Origin: DATMMS01 sp036824145
Lineage (GTDB): Bacteria > Chloroflexota > Dormibacteria > DASZGP01
Assembly: GCA_036824145.1 (NCBI GenBank)
Contig: DAITAT010000002.1
Location: 1 to 64,000 of the forward strand
Length of the DNA: 64,000 bases
Direction of reading: 5' to 3'
Below are positions 50,309 to 59,184 of this stretch, in pieces. Position 1 is the first letter of the stretch. Each line of letters starts with the position of its first letter. A model generated the notes under the pieces. It had not been told where the DNA came from. It was given only the letters and a program-made list of their open reading frames with translations, and did no database searches. A program made the translations under genes and the position numbers.

Positions 50309-51708
50309 AGCAGGACCGCCGCCAGCTCCGCCAGCTCGGAGCGCTGACCCTTGGTTAGGGTGACGTGGGCGGCCAGGGGGCTCTCCTTGAACTTCTCGAC
50401 GGCGTAACAGAGCCCGTTGCTGCTGAAATCGAGGTAGGGATGGTCGATCTGGTAGGGGTCGCCAGTAAGGACCAGCTTGGTCCCCTCCCCCGCGCGGCTG
50501 ACGATGGTCTTGATCTCGTGCGGGGTCAGGTTCTGGGCCTCGTCGACGATGATCAGCTGTTGGGGGATGCTGCGGCCCCGGATGTAGGTCAGCGCCTCGA
50601 CCTCGAACAGCCCCTTGTCCTGGAGCCGGGTGACCATGTCGGCCACCATCTGGTCCTTATACATCGTGCTCATCAGGAACTCGAGGTTGTCGTAGATCGG
50701 CTGCATCCAGGGACGCAACTTCTCGTCCTTGTCGCCGGGTAGGTAGCCGACATCCTTGCCCATCGGGATCACCGGTCGTGTGACCAGCAGGCGCCGGTAG
50801 GTGTGCTCGTCGAGGACGGCGTGGAGGCCGGCGGCCAGCGCCAGCAGGGTCTTGCCGGTGCCCGCCCGGCCGGTCAGGGTGACGAGGCTGATCTCCTCGT
50901 TAAGCAGCGCGTCAAGCGCGAAGCGCTGGCCCAGATTCTTGGCCTGGATCCCCCAGACATCCTTGCGCACCGGCGCCAGGGGCACGATCTCGCCGCGGGT
51001 CAGGTCGAAGCGGCCGATCGCCGAGAGGTTGTGGTGATCGGGCACCTGGAAGTGCACGAACTCGTTGGCGCGCAACCCCAGCTGGGTCGCTGCCAGGGTG
51101 CCTTCGCGGTTGAAGTGGTCCATGACATCGGCCTCGACCTCGAGGACCCTCATGCCGGCGTAGAGCTCGTCGATGCCGCTGACCACCTTGTCGCGCTCGT
51201 AGTCCTCGGCCGAGAGGTTGAGGGCCTCGGCCTTGACGCGCACATTGATGTCCTTGCTGATCAGGACCACCCGGCGTTCTGGGCTGGCGGCCTTCACCTG
51301 CTGGGTCACCGCCAGCACCTGGTTGTCGGGCTTGTGGATGTCGAGCTCGCGTGGCAGGTCGCCGCCGATCTCCTGGATCTGCACCCGCAGCGAGCCGCCG
51401 CCGGGTGTTGGCACACCCTCGGACAGCTTGCCCAGCTGCCGCAGGTCGTCGAGGTGGTGTGCCACGCGGCGGGCGCTGCGGCCTACCTCATCCTGGCGCT
51501 TCTTCTGGGAGTCGATCTCCTCGATCACGACCAGGGGAATGACGACGTCGTTCTCTTCGAAGGCGTTGAGCGCTTCAGGGTCGTGCAGGAGCACGTTGGT
51601 ATCGAGCACGTAGGTCTTGGCGGCATCTCGGATCGGCTCAACCGTCATCCGCTCTTCGCTGCTGAGCTCTTCCGTTCTGGGGTCTTCCGCCCGGCGCTCT
51701 AACCTCAT
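50305..51708 (-). CDS. PIN-PhoH ATPase
   Basis: 467 aa. An N-terminal PIN nuclease domain (YVLDTNVLLHD, Asp36) is joined to a PhoH-type ATPase with P-loop GRAGTGKT at 280-287 and Walker B VDEAQN at 388-393. PIN-PhoH proteins act on RNA in toxin-antitoxin-like and RNA-processing roles. The start ATG follows the plsC overlap; it overlaps DinG by 4 bases. No antitoxin-like small gene sits next to it. Confidence 0.92.
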   Translation of the reverse strand: MRLERRAEDPRTEELSSEERMTVEPIRDAAKTYVLDTNVLLHDPEALNAFEENDVVIPLVVIEEIDSQKKRQDEVGRSARRVAHHLDDLRQLGKLSEGVPTPGGGSLRVQIQEIGGDLPRELDIHKPDNQVLAVTQQVKAASPERRVVLISKDINVRVKAEALNLSAEDYERDKVVSGIDELYAGMRVLEVEADVMDHFNREGTLAATQLGLRANEFVHFQVPDHHNLSAIGRFDLTRGEIVPLAPVRKDVWGIQAKNLGQRFALDALLNEEISLVTLTGRAGTGKTLLALAAGLHAVLDEHTYRRLLVTRPVIPMGKDVGYLPGDKDEKLRPWMQPIYDNLEFLMSTMYKDQMVADMVTRLQDKGLFEVEALTYIRGRSIPQQLIIVDEAQNLTPHEIKTIVSRAGEGTKLVLTGDPYQIDHPYLDFSSNGLCYAVEKFKESPLAAHVTLTKGQRSELAELAAVLL

Positions 51709-52409
51709 GCGCTTTTGGCGCCCTCAAACTCGAAGACGCCCCGGTACGCCGATGGCAGCAACTCCGCCACCTTGGACATCATGTAGGTGGCCGCCTCCTG
51801 GTTGTCCATGTCGGGGCGCGGTAGCTGGAACGGTTTGCCGTAGATCAGGTGGCAGTCAGCGGCCTTGGGCCAGTGGACGCCCTTAGCGGGGAGCACCTTC
51901 TCGGTGCCCCAGACCGCAACCGGGAGAATGGGCACTGCAGAGCGGCGGGCGACAAAGCCAACCCCAGCCTCGACCTCGTGGATGCGAGCGTCCTCGGCGC
52001 GAGTGCCTTCGGGGTAGATGCACACCGCCGCGCCGCGCTCCAGCAGCGTCAGCGTGTGCCGCAGCGCGCCCCGGTCGGCGGTGTGTCGAACCACGGGGAA
52101 GCACTGGAAGTTCCGCGCGATGAAGCCGAGAACGGGGTTCTTGAACCATTCGATCTTGGCCATGAAATGCAGTGGCCGGGGGAACCTGGCGCCGAGCAGG
52201 GGCGGGTCCCCGCTGGCGATGTGGTTACTGATCACCAGCAGGCCGCCTTTGCGGGGCACGTTCTCACGGCCTTCGATGTGGATGTGGTTGCGAACCAGGA
52301 TCAGGATCAGGACGTTGAGGATCCAGCGGATCAGCCAGTAGATCGGCGTCGGCGTAACAGGCCTGCGATCCGTTGGGACCGGCGAGGCGACGGCGCTTGA
52401 CTCGGTCAT
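51705..52409 (-). CDS. plsC: 1-acylglycerol-3-phosphate acyltransferase
   Basis: 234 aa. NHIASGD holds the catalytic His-x4-Asp; FPRPLHFMAK and YPEGTRAED are other family motifs. It makes phosphatidic acid at the membrane. A hydrophobic N-terminal stretch (about 27-42) should anchor it. It overlaps cmk (ATGA) and phoH (ATGA); cmk-plsC neighbours are common. Confidence 0.9.
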   Translation of the reverse strand: MTESSAVASPVPTDRRPVTPTPIYWLIRWILNVLILILVRNHIHIEGRENVPRKGGLLVISNHIASGDPPLLGARFPRPLHFMAKIEWFKNPVLGFIARNFQCFPVVRHTADRGALRHTLTLLERGAAVCIYPEGTRAEDARIHEVEAGVGFVARRSAVPILPVAVWGTEKVLPAKGVHWPKAADCHLIYGKPFQLPRPDMDNQEAATYMMSKVAELLPSAYRGVFEFEGAKSA

Positions 52410-53089
52410 CCGAATCCAGGTTGGTCAGCGTTGCCGGGCGTCGAGCTGGGGATCAGGCTGAGGATCCCTTCGAATACTTCCTGTGGGCTCCGACCATCTG
52501 TGTCAATCGTATGCGCGTCCTCAGCGGGCCGCAATGGCGCGAGGGTGCGATTGCTGTCGGCGGCGTCGCGGTCGGCAATCTCGCCCTTCAAGAGGGCGTG
52601 GTTGTCGTCTTGCATCTGGCCGGCGCGGCGCCGTTTGCGCTCCTCTTCGGAGGCGGTGATGAACAGCTTGAGATCGGCGTCGGGGAAGACCACGGTGCCG
52701 ATGTCGCGCCCGACCATGACCACACCGCGGTCGCGGAAGCGGCGCTGCTGGGCGACCAGCTCGGTGCGCACGGCGGGAACCTGGCTGACGCGCACCAGCG
52801 CGGGCGCGATGGCGGCGTCGAACACATCGGCAGTAAGGTCTCGTCCGTCGACCCTGACCTGCCACGGCGGCCTCTCCTCGGGGCTGGTGTTGACCTCCAC
52901 GGCGGTCCGGCGGGCCAGGTCGCCGAGCGCCTCATTGTCGTACGGGTCGATGCCCGCCTGGTTCGCCAGGACGGTGACGGCGCGGTACATAAGGCCACTG
53001 TCGACGAGGGGCAACCCGAGGTGTCGGGCCAGCATCCGCGCCACGGTTGACTTGCCCGACGCCGAGGGGCCGTCGATGGCGACGATCAC
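52406..53089 (-). CDS. cmk: Cytidylate kinase
   Basis: 227 aa. P-loop IDGPSASGKSTVARML at the N-terminus and VDSGLMYRAV, where DTGAMYR is more usual. It phosphorylates CMP and dCMP. The GTG at 53089-53087 is chosen because it starts the conserved VAIDGPSASGKS and overlaps the upstream stop as GTGA; the frame is open far upstream. It overlaps plsC. Confidence 0.95.
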   Translation of the reverse strand: MIVAIDGPSASGKSTVARMLARHLGLPLVDSGLMYRAVTVLANQAGIDPYDNEALGDLARRTAVEVNTSPEERPPWQVRVDGRDLTADVFDAAIAPALVRVSQVPAVRTELVAQQRRFRDRGVVMVGRDIGTVVFPDADLKLFITASEEERKRRRAGQMQDDNHALLKGEIADRDAADSNRTLAPLRPAEDAHTIDTDGRSPQEVFEGILSLIPSSTPGNADQPGFG

Positions 53090-53877
53090 AGCCCCACCTC
53101 TCGGCGGAGCGCCTCGACCTCGCTCGCCCGCAGCTCGCGGACGCCGGCCTCCGGCAGGTCGCCCAGCCGCAGGGAGCCGATGCGGATGCGGCGCAGGTCC
53201 AACACGCGGTGGCCGACGGATTGGAAGGAGCGACGGAGCTGGCGCTTCCAACCCTGGCGCAGGACTACTCGAAGCCGGGTGGTGCCGGTGTCGGGGCCGC
53301 TGCCAACCAGCTTGACCTCCGCCGGCGCGGTCCGGCCCTCCTCGAGGACGACTCCCTGGCGCAGCTTTTCCAGCGATTCCGCCGACGGGCGCCCGCGCAC
53401 GATCAGCTCGTACTCCTTGTCGACGTGGTGGCGCGGGTGCTGGAGGCGGAAGCTGAGCTCGCCGTCATCGGTCAGCAGGATCAGGCCACGGCTGTCGAGG
53501 TCGAGACGCCCGACGGGATGAAGGCGCTCCGCCGCCGGCCGGTTGCGCACCAGGGCCGTGACCAGGGGTCGATGGCTCCTGTCACTGACGGCGGTGAGGT
53601 ACCCGGCGGGCTTGTTGACAGCCAGGTAGCGATGCTCCGCGAGAGCAGGCTTCACCTCGGCTCCATCGACGGCGACGATGTCCTGGCCCGGCATCACCAG
53701 CAGGCCGCCGGGAGGCGTCGGGCTGCCGTTCACTGTGACCCGGCCCGCTGCGATCAGCTCATCTGCCTTGCGTCGCGCCGCCACGCCGGCGATGGCGAGA
53801 AAGCGGTTCAGACGGATGGCGGTCGGGCCGGCGGGGCCTGTCGGGTCAGTCAGGGTCCGCCTCACCAGGCGCCGCAT
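53086..53877 (-). CDS. rRNA pseudouridine synthase (RsuA/RluB family)
   Basis: 263 aa from the ATG at 53877. An S4 domain (RLNRFLAIAGVAARRKADELI) precedes the catalytic domain with GRLDLDSRGLILLTDDG, whose Asp is the nucleophile. It modifies 23S or 16S rRNA; target uncertain. The ATG has no ribosome-binding site, whereas a CTG at 53853-53851 has GAGG 6 bases before it and shortens the overlap with scpB to 8 bases, so CTG may be used. Confidence 0.9.
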   Translation of the reverse strand: MRRLVRRTLTDPTGPAGPTAIRLNRFLAIAGVAARRKADELIAAGRVTVNGSPTPPGGLLVMPGQDIVAVDGAEVKPALAEHRYLAVNKPAGYLTAVSDRSHRPLVTALVRNRPAAERLHPVGRLDLDSRGLILLTDDGELSFRLQHPRHHVDKEYELIVRGRPSAESLEKLRQGVVLEEGRTAPAEVKLVGSGPDTGTTRLRVVLRQGWKRQLRRSFQSVGHRVLDLRRIRIGSLRLGDLPEAGVRELRASEVEALRREVGL

Positions 53878-54454
53878 CGAAGCCGCCGCCATCGAGCGCG
53901 GTCCTGAGCGCTGCCAGGTTGGCGTCCTCAGCATCGGCCACGCCGGGCAGGTCTTCGACCCGGCTCACGCCCAGCAGCTGCAGGAATCGGATGGTGGTGC
54001 CGAAGAGCCGTGGCGTGCCGGGAGCCTCCAGTCGACCGCGCTCCTCGATCAGGCCGCGAGCCAAAAGCCCCTCGAGGACGCGTTCGCAGTCAACCCCTCG
54101 CACCTCCTCGATGCCGGCCTTGGTGAGCGGCTGTCGGTAGGCGATGATCGCCAGGGTCTCGTAGGCCGCAGGCGACAGCCGGCCCGGAACCTCGGGGTTG
54201 AGGAGGCGCCGTACGGCCGCCGAGGCCTCCGGTCGGGTCACCAGCTGGACCAGGTCGTCGTGCCGCTGGAGCATCAGCCCGCGGCCCTCGAGGGAGACGT
54301 CGAGGGCGTCAAGCACCGAGATCAAGGTCCGCAGGTCGACCTCGAGGGTGTCGGCGAGCTTGCGCCGCTCGATGGGGGCGCCGAGGCTGAAAAGCACCGC
54401 CTCGGCCTGGCGGCGCAGGTCATCCAGTCCTGGCAGGGCCTCCAGGTCAGGCAT
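53846..54454 (-). CDS. scpB: Segregation and condensation protein B
   Basis: 202 aa. Tandem winged-helix fold; YETLAIIAYRQPLTKAGIEEVRGVD is the signature (written in part). It forms the SMC complex with ScpA to condense and segregate chromosomes. The start ATG at 54454-54452 overlaps scpA by 8 bases. The C-terminal 40 residues are acidic. Confidence 0.95.
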   Translation of the reverse strand: MPDLEALPGLDDLRRQAEAVLFSLGAPIERRKLADTLEVDLRTLISVLDALDVSLEGRGLMLQRHDDLVQLVTRPEASAAVRRLLNPEVPGRLSPAAYETLAIIAYRQPLTKAGIEEVRGVDCERVLEGLLARGLIEERGRLEAPGTPRLFGTTIRFLQLLGVSRVEDLPGVADAEDANLAALRTALDGGGFDAAPGEADPD

Positions 54455-55202
54455 CGCCGTCCTTGCGTAGGATCTCGATCTCCCCAAAGGTGGCCCTCTG
54501 GCGGAAACGCGCCTCGCCAAGACGGATGATCTCCAGCAAGGCCAGGAAAATGACGACCGCGTGCAGCCGCGACGCGGCGGCGTCGAAGAGCACCGTGAAG
54601 CTGGTGGCGGGCTCGGTGCTGATGCGCGTGCGGATGCGATCCATCTCGTCTGCCAGCGAGTAGTTGGAAAGGTCGACCTGCACCTCCGACGGCGCCGGGA
54701 GGCGGTCGAGAATGGCCTGGAAGGCAGCCGCCAGCCCGTCCGGGTCGATCTCCAGGCGCTCGCTGGGTATGATCTCGCCCTCCACCGCGGATGGGAAGCT
54801 GAAGCCGCCATCCTGGTGCCGTTGCATCAGCTCCACGGCGGCGTCCTTGAAGCGCTGATACTCGAGCATCCGCTCGCGAACGGTCTCCTCCCACGCCTCC
54901 AGGTCCTCCTCCGCCTCATCACCGGGGGCATCGGGCAGGAGTGCGGCAGCCTTCAGGGCGAGCAGCCTTGAGGCCACCACCAGGAAGGCAGCCATCGCCT
55001 CTGGGGTGCGGGCGCGAGTCCCGTCGTCGGAGCTGAGGCTCTGGAGGTAGTCCCAAGCCAGGTCACCCAGGCGCACCTGGTTGAGGTCGACCTGCTGTCG
55101 CTGGGCCAGGGTCAGGAGCAGGTCGATCGGTCCGTCGAAAACCACGCTCTGCACCCGGACGTCGTCGAGCAGGCCGGCTTTGGCGGTCGGTGGCTCCGTC
55201 AT
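54447..55202 (-). CDS. scpA: Segregation and condensation protein A
   Basis: 251 aa kleisin. FDGPIDLLLTLAQRQQVDL is the N-terminal signature for SMC binding, and the C-terminal winged helix has RATFGEIEILR. It bridges the SMC heads. It overlaps the HD protein stop (ATGA at 55199-55202) and scpB by 8 bases. Confidence 0.95.
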   Translation of the reverse strand: MTEPPTAKAGLLDDVRVQSVVFDGPIDLLLTLAQRQQVDLNQVRLGDLAWDYLQSLSSDDGTRARTPEAMAAFLVVASRLLALKAAALLPDAPGDEAEEDLEAWEETVRERMLEYQRFKDAAVELMQRHQDGGFSFPSAVEGEIIPSERLEIDPDGLAAAFQAILDRLPAPSEVQVDLSNYSLADEMDRIRTRISTEPATSFTVLFDAAASRLHAVVIFLALLEIIRLGEARFRQRATFGEIEILRKDGDA

Positions 55203-55684
55203 TCGCGCTCGTCGATGGCCTGAAGGATGGCCGTCTCGGGGTGTGACGGACGCTTGGATTCGTGCTCGGCGACGATCTGGACCAGGGGGCCGTCGGCACC
55301 GGCATGACGGAGCAGCTCGGCGCCGATCCTGGGATGCTCGAGGTAGCGCTGGACCCTGGGGCCGAGGCCAGGGACTCGGGTCAGCAACCCTGTGGTCCCG
55401 GTCGCCCCCGCCAGCACCACCAGCGATCTCCCCGTCGTGCCCAGCGGCGCCTCGACCTTGCCGACGTCATGAAGCAGCGCGGCCTGCCGGAGCCGCGGCT
55501 CGGCGTCGCCGAGGCGCCGCAGGACGCGCAGAGCGTGTACCTGGTCCCGAGCCGCCATGCGCAGGAATAGCTCACCCAGCGCGGGGTCGAGGTGCGAGAG
55601 GGCCTCCTCCTGGTCGGCCTCGCTCATGGCGGCGCGATGGGCGGAACGCACCTGGGCGACCCGGTAGGCCCAGCGAGCCGTCAT
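55199..55684 (-). CDS. HD-domain hydrolase
   Basis: 161 aa. The HD motif is LLHDVGK, with further metal-binding His in EHPRIGAEL and VAEHE. HD proteins are phosphohydrolases for nucleotides or phosphate esters; substrate unknown. The ATG at 55684-55682 overlaps the nadK stop (TGATG). It sits between nadK and scpA, where I know of no fixed partner. Confidence 0.8.
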   Translation of the reverse strand: MTARWAYRVAQVRSAHRAAMSEADQEEALSHLDPALGELFLRMAARDQVHALRVLRRLGDAEPRLRQAALLHDVGKVEAPLGTTGRSLVVLAGATGTTGLLTRVPGLGPRVQRYLEHPRIGAELLRHAGADGPLVQIVAEHESKRPSHPETAILQAIDERE

Positions 55685-56550
55685 CACCTGCGGCCTTCGC
55701 GAACCAGCGGCTCGCCCCATCCCATCTTCTCCCGGAGTTGGCTGTAGAAATCCTCAGTGCCCGGCGCCCGCACCACCTGTAGTAGCGGCCCGTCGAGGCC
55801 GCAAGTAAGGATGGCGTTGGTGGAGACAGGGATGTTGACAGCGCCATCGAGAAGAAGACGCGTCTCCTCGTCGACGCGCAGCTCAATCGTCTTGCGAGCG
55901 GGCAGCACCAGGGCGCGCGTGGCCAGCGTGTGCGGGTTGAGCGGCACCAGCACGATCGCGTCCGCACGCGGGTCCAGGATCGGACCACCGGCCGAGGCAG
56001 CGTAGGCGGTCGACCCGGTCGGCGTGGCCACCACGCAACCATCGGCGTGGAACATCCCCGCTTCGACGCCATCGACGCTGACCTCGAGCTGGATCACGTT
56101 GGCGATGGGGTCCTTGAGGAGCGCTGCCTCGTTGATGGCGAGATACTCGCCGTTGCCGTAGCGCACCAACATTGTCGCCCGTTGCTCGAGTTCAAATCGA
56201 CCCTCGGCCCAGGCGGTGCAGGCAGCCTCAGCGGTCTCCAGCGTGACCCAGGCCAGGAATCCCAGCCGGCCCAGGTTGACGCCCATCACCGGCACCTGGT
56301 GGACGAGGGCGGTCCGGGCGGCGTGGATGAAGGTACCGTCACCACCAAAGGTCACCACCAGCTTCTTGCCCTCAACCAGGGCGGGCTCCAGAGGGCGGTC
56401 GCCTTCGACCCGTCCGGGCTTGTCGTTGGGCACCTGCCGGTGGAAGAGCTCGACCGCATGGCCGTGCTCGGCCAGCCGGCCGCTGGCGCGGACCACCGCC
56501 GGGTCGTCAGCGCTGACGCGCGCATGGAGGACGAAGAGGACGTCAGGCAC
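55684..56550 (-). CDS. nadK: NAD kinase
   Basis: 288 aa. TFGGDGTFIHAAR is the signature, and GSTAYAASAGGPI the NAD-binding loop. It makes NADP from NAD, following NadE in the same direction. The GTG at 56550-56548 is chosen; it overlaps tlyA by 8 bases and starts VPDVLFVLHA. The tlyA-nadK order is common. Confidence 0.95.
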   Translation of the reverse strand: MPDVLFVLHARVSADDPAVVRASGRLAEHGHAVELFHRQVPNDKPGRVEGDRPLEPALVEGKKLVVTFGGDGTFIHAARTALVHQVPVMGVNLGRLGFLAWVTLETAEAACTAWAEGRFELEQRATMLVRYGNGEYLAINEAALLKDPIANVIQLEVSVDGVEAGMFHADGCVVATPTGSTAYAASAGGPILDPRADAIVLVPLNPHTLATRALVLPARKTIELRVDEETRLLLDGAVNIPVSTNAILTCGLDGPLLQVVRAPGTEDFYSQLREKMGWGEPLVREGRR

Positions 56551-57292
56551 GGGCTCGCATGTGCACGAAATACTCCTGGTTGCCCTTGGCGCCGACCACG
56601 TGGGAGGCCACCGTACCGAGCAGCTTGAGGCCTTCGTCGGCGGCCCACGTGATGAAGCTCGAGAGCGCTTCATCACGGTCGTCCTGGCTGCGCACCACGC
56701 CGCCCTTGCCGACTCGGCCGCGACCGAGCTCAAACTGCGGCTTGAGGAGGACCAGGATCTCGCCACCCGGTGCCAGCAGGCGCCGGATCGCCGGCACCAC
56801 CAGGCGCAGGGAGATAAAGCTGAGATCGCCCACAGCCAGGTCCGGCGCCGGCCCTTCCAGCGCAGCCAGGTGGCGGATGTTGGTGCGTTCGAGGACAACC
56901 ACGCGCTCATCCTGACGCAGCCGCCAGGCAAGTTGCCCGTATCCGACGTCGATCGCGTAGACCAGTCTTGCGCCGCGCTGCAGGAGGGCGTCCGTGAACC
57001 CGCCGGTTGAGGCGCCGGCGTCGAGGCAGACACGACCGCCAGGATCGACACCCAGGTCGTCCAGCGCTCCGGTGAGCTTCTCCCCTCCCCGGCCGACAAA
57101 GCGCGAGCGCGCCGCCAGCTCTACGTCCGCGCCCTCAGCAACTCGCTGGTCGGCTTGCTCGGCGACCACGCCGTTGAGGCGGACCTGGCCAGCGCGAATC
57201 AGCGCTTGCGCTTTCTGGCGCGACTCGACCAGGCCGCGATCGACCAGGGCCTGGTCGAGGCGGTGCGCGGACGCCGCGGTTGTCTTGCTCAC
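56543..57292 (-). CDS. tlyA: TlyA-family rRNA 2'-O-methyltransferase
   Basis: 249 aa. An N-terminal S4 domain (RLDQALVDRGLVESRQKAQALI, in part) precedes a FtsJ-like methyltransferase with LDAGASTGGFTDALL. TlyA methylates C1409 of 16S and C1920 of 23S rRNA and underlies capreomycin sensitivity. GTG start overlaps the YuiD-like stop (GTGA). Confidence 0.92.
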   Translation of the reverse strand: MSKTTAASAHRLDQALVDRGLVESRQKAQALIRAGQVRLNGVVAEQADQRVAEGADVELAARSRFVGRGGEKLTGALDDLGVDPGGRVCLDAGASTGGFTDALLQRGARLVYAIDVGYGQLAWRLRQDERVVVLERTNIRHLAALEGPAPDLAVGDLSFISLRLVVPAIRRLLAPGGEILVLLKPQFELGRGRVGKGGVVRSQDDRDEALSSFITWAADEGLKLLGTVASHVVGAKGNQEYFVHMRARA

Positions 57293-57717
57293 GAGCCCAG
57301 CATCACCACCGCCACCAGGAACCCCAGCAGTCCACCGGCGATGACCTCGACCGGGGTGTGGCCGAGGAGTTCGCGAAGGCGTTCTTCCTTGAGCCCCTCG
57401 GCGTGGAAGAGATCGTCGACGATGCGGTTGAGGACGCGCGCCTGGCGGCCGGCGGCACGACGTACCCCGGTGGCGTCGTACATCACCACGGCGCTGAAGA
57501 TAGCCGAGATCGCGAATTCAGGGCTGTTGATCCCGCGCTTGGAGCCGATCACGGTCGTCAGCGAGAGCACCAGTGCGGTGTGGGAGCTGGGCATCCCTCC
57601 CGCCGTCGCCAACCTGCGGAAGTCGAGGTGGCGCTGGCGAACCGAGTCCTCGACCACCTTGATCACCTGGGCGATCAACCAGGCGACGACCGGGATGGTG
57701 ATGTAGGGGTTGTTCAG
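57289..57717 (-). CDS. YuiD-like (DUF212) divergent PAP2 membrane protein, CTG start
   Basis: 142 aa from the CTG at 57717-57715. The family has GGMPSSHTA and YDATGVRRAAG, both present, and hydrophobic segments near residues 5-18, 70-85 and 125-140. A TTG at 57678 is the first standard start but would lose the conserved N-terminal membrane helix. GAGG lies 7 bases before the CTG, which overlaps the xseB stop as CTGA. Function is likely phosphatase-like but unknown. Confidence 0.82.
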   Translation of the reverse strand: MNNPYITIPVVAWLIAQVIKVVEDSVRQRHLDFRRLATAGGMPSSHTALVLSLTTVIGSKRGINSPEFAISAIFSAVVMYDATGVRRAAGRQARVLNRIVDDLFHAEGLKEERLRELLGHTPVEVIAGGLLGFLVAVVMLGS

Positions 57718-57974
57718 CTCTCGTCCTCATCCAGGCTCGGCAGAGGCTCCTCCGCGGGCTTGCCGTCAGATCCGAGGACCAGCCGTTCCACCTTCTGCTC
57801 GGTCGCTTGCAGCAGCTTGGAGCAGTGCGCTGCCAGCGCCGCGCCACGCTCGTAGGAGGCAATCGAGTCAGCCAGGTCGACGCTGCCGCTCTCGAGCTTG
57901 CGGATCAGCGCTTCCAGCTCCTTGAGCGCGTCCTCATAGCTCAACGCCTGGATTTCGGTCGGGGTCTCAGCCAT
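57714..57974 (-). CDS. xseB: Exodeoxyribonuclease VII small subunit
   Basis: 86 aa. SYEDALKELEALIRKLESG is the family core, and the protein is a short helical partner of XseA. Start ATG at 57974-57972 overlaps xseA by 8 bases. The C-terminus is acidic. An ATG at 57995 would add 7 basic residues but overlaps xseA more. Confidence 0.93.
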   Translation of the reverse strand: MAETPTEIQALSYEDALKELEALIRKLESGSVDLADSIASYERGAALAAHCSKLLQATEQKVERLVLGSDGKPAEEPLPSLDEDES

Positions 57975-59184
57975 GGCTTCCCTCCTGCGCCGCACGCACC
58001 TCGATCACCTCGCCGAGCACCGAGCCGTCGGCAAAGACGGTGGTCAGCCGCCGCCCCGGCGCCAGCCCGGCGATCGACATCACAACGGCGCCGGACTCGT
58101 CGCGCGCCAGGCTATAGCCGCGGCCCAGTACCGCCATCGGGCTGAGTGCCTCCAGGCGGCCGCGTTCGGCCTCCAGCGCCCGACGAGCGCGCTCGATACC
58201 GGCCCGCAACGCCGCGCCGAGCCGCTCCTGGCGCTCGTCGAGCCGCTGGCGCAGCTCCGGCACCCGCAGCGCCGGGCTCTGACGGCCGAGCCGGTCGCTC
58301 GCCGCCCGCAGCTGCTCGCGCTTGGTGTCCAGCTCGCGACTGACGGAGACGTTGAGCCGCTGCCGTCGGTCCACTACCTGGCGGCGCAGGTCGGCCAGGT
58401 CCGGCACCGCCAGCTCCGCCGCCATCGAGGGGGTCGATGCCCGCATGTCAGCCGCGAAGTCGGCGATCGTGTAGTCGGTCTCGTGGCCCACGCCGACCAC
58501 CACCGGCACCGGGCAGGCCCGGATACCCCGAGCCAGGGTCTCGTCGTTGAAGGAAGCCAGGTCTTCGATCGAGCCGCCGCCACGGACTAGCAGCACGACA
58601 TCGACACCCGGCCGGGTCGCCACTCTACGCAGCGCCCGCACCAGCGCCGCCGCCGCCACCTCGCCCTGGACCGGCGCGTGGGACAGTAACACCGGCACCA
58701 CGGGGCAGCGACGCCTCAGCACCTTGATCACGTCGCGCAGGGCGGCGCCCGACTCAGAGGTGACGATGCCGACCCGCCGCGGGAATGCCGGCAGCGGGCG
58801 TTTGATGTTCTCCGCGAAGAGGCCCTCCGCCTCGAGCTTCTTGCGCAACTGCTCGAACGCCAGGAACAGGTCGCCAACCCCTGATGGCTGGGCACTGTCC
58901 AGGATCAGCTGAAGCTGGCTGCGGTCCTTGTACAGCTGGATCTTGCCGTGGACCAGGAGCATCATCCCGGGCAGGATCTGGAAGCGAATGCTGTTGTAGG
59001 TGAGGCGGAAAGCGACCGCCTGGAGGCTGGCGCGGTCGTCTTTGAGAGTCAGGTAACAATGTCCCTGGCGCGAGACCTTGCAATCCGCGACCTCGCCCTC
59101 GACCCAGACATCCTGCAAACCTGGTTGGTCGGAGATGACCTCGTCCAGGAACTCGGCCAGGTCACCAACCCGCAAGACATTCAC
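57967..59184 (-). CDS. xseA: Exodeoxyribonuclease VII large subunit
   Basis: 405 aa. N-terminal OB domain binding single-stranded DNA, then the catalytic domain with GIVTSESGAALRD and RGGGSIEDL. A long coiled-coil follows. It degrades single-stranded DNA with XseB. GTG start overlaps nusB (GTGA at 59181-59184). Confidence 0.95.
   Translation of the reverse strand: MNVLRVGDLAEFLDEVISDQPGLQDVWVEGEVADCKVSRQGHCYLTLKDDRASLQAVAFRLTYNSIRFQILPGMMLLVHGKIQLYKDRSQLQLILDSAQPSGVGDLFLAFEQLRKKLEAEGLFAENIKRPLPAFPRRVGIVTSESGAALRDVIKVLRRRCPVVPVLLSHAPVQGEVAAAALVRALRRVATRPGVDVVLLVRGGGSIEDLASFNDETLARGIRACPVPVVVGVGHETDYTIADFAADMRASTPSMAAELAVPDLADLRRQVVDRRQRLNVSVSRELDTKREQLRAASDRLGRQSPALRVPELRQRLDERQERLGAALRAGIERARRALEAERGRLEALSPMAVLGRGYSLARDESGAVVMSIAGLAPGRRLTTVFADGSVLGEVIEVRAAQEGSHG

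Noticed and set aside
50305..51708. PIN-PhoH as a toxin of a toxin-antitoxin pair
   Set aside because: No small antitoxin gene lies upstream; it is embedded between plsC and dinG in a housekeeping run.
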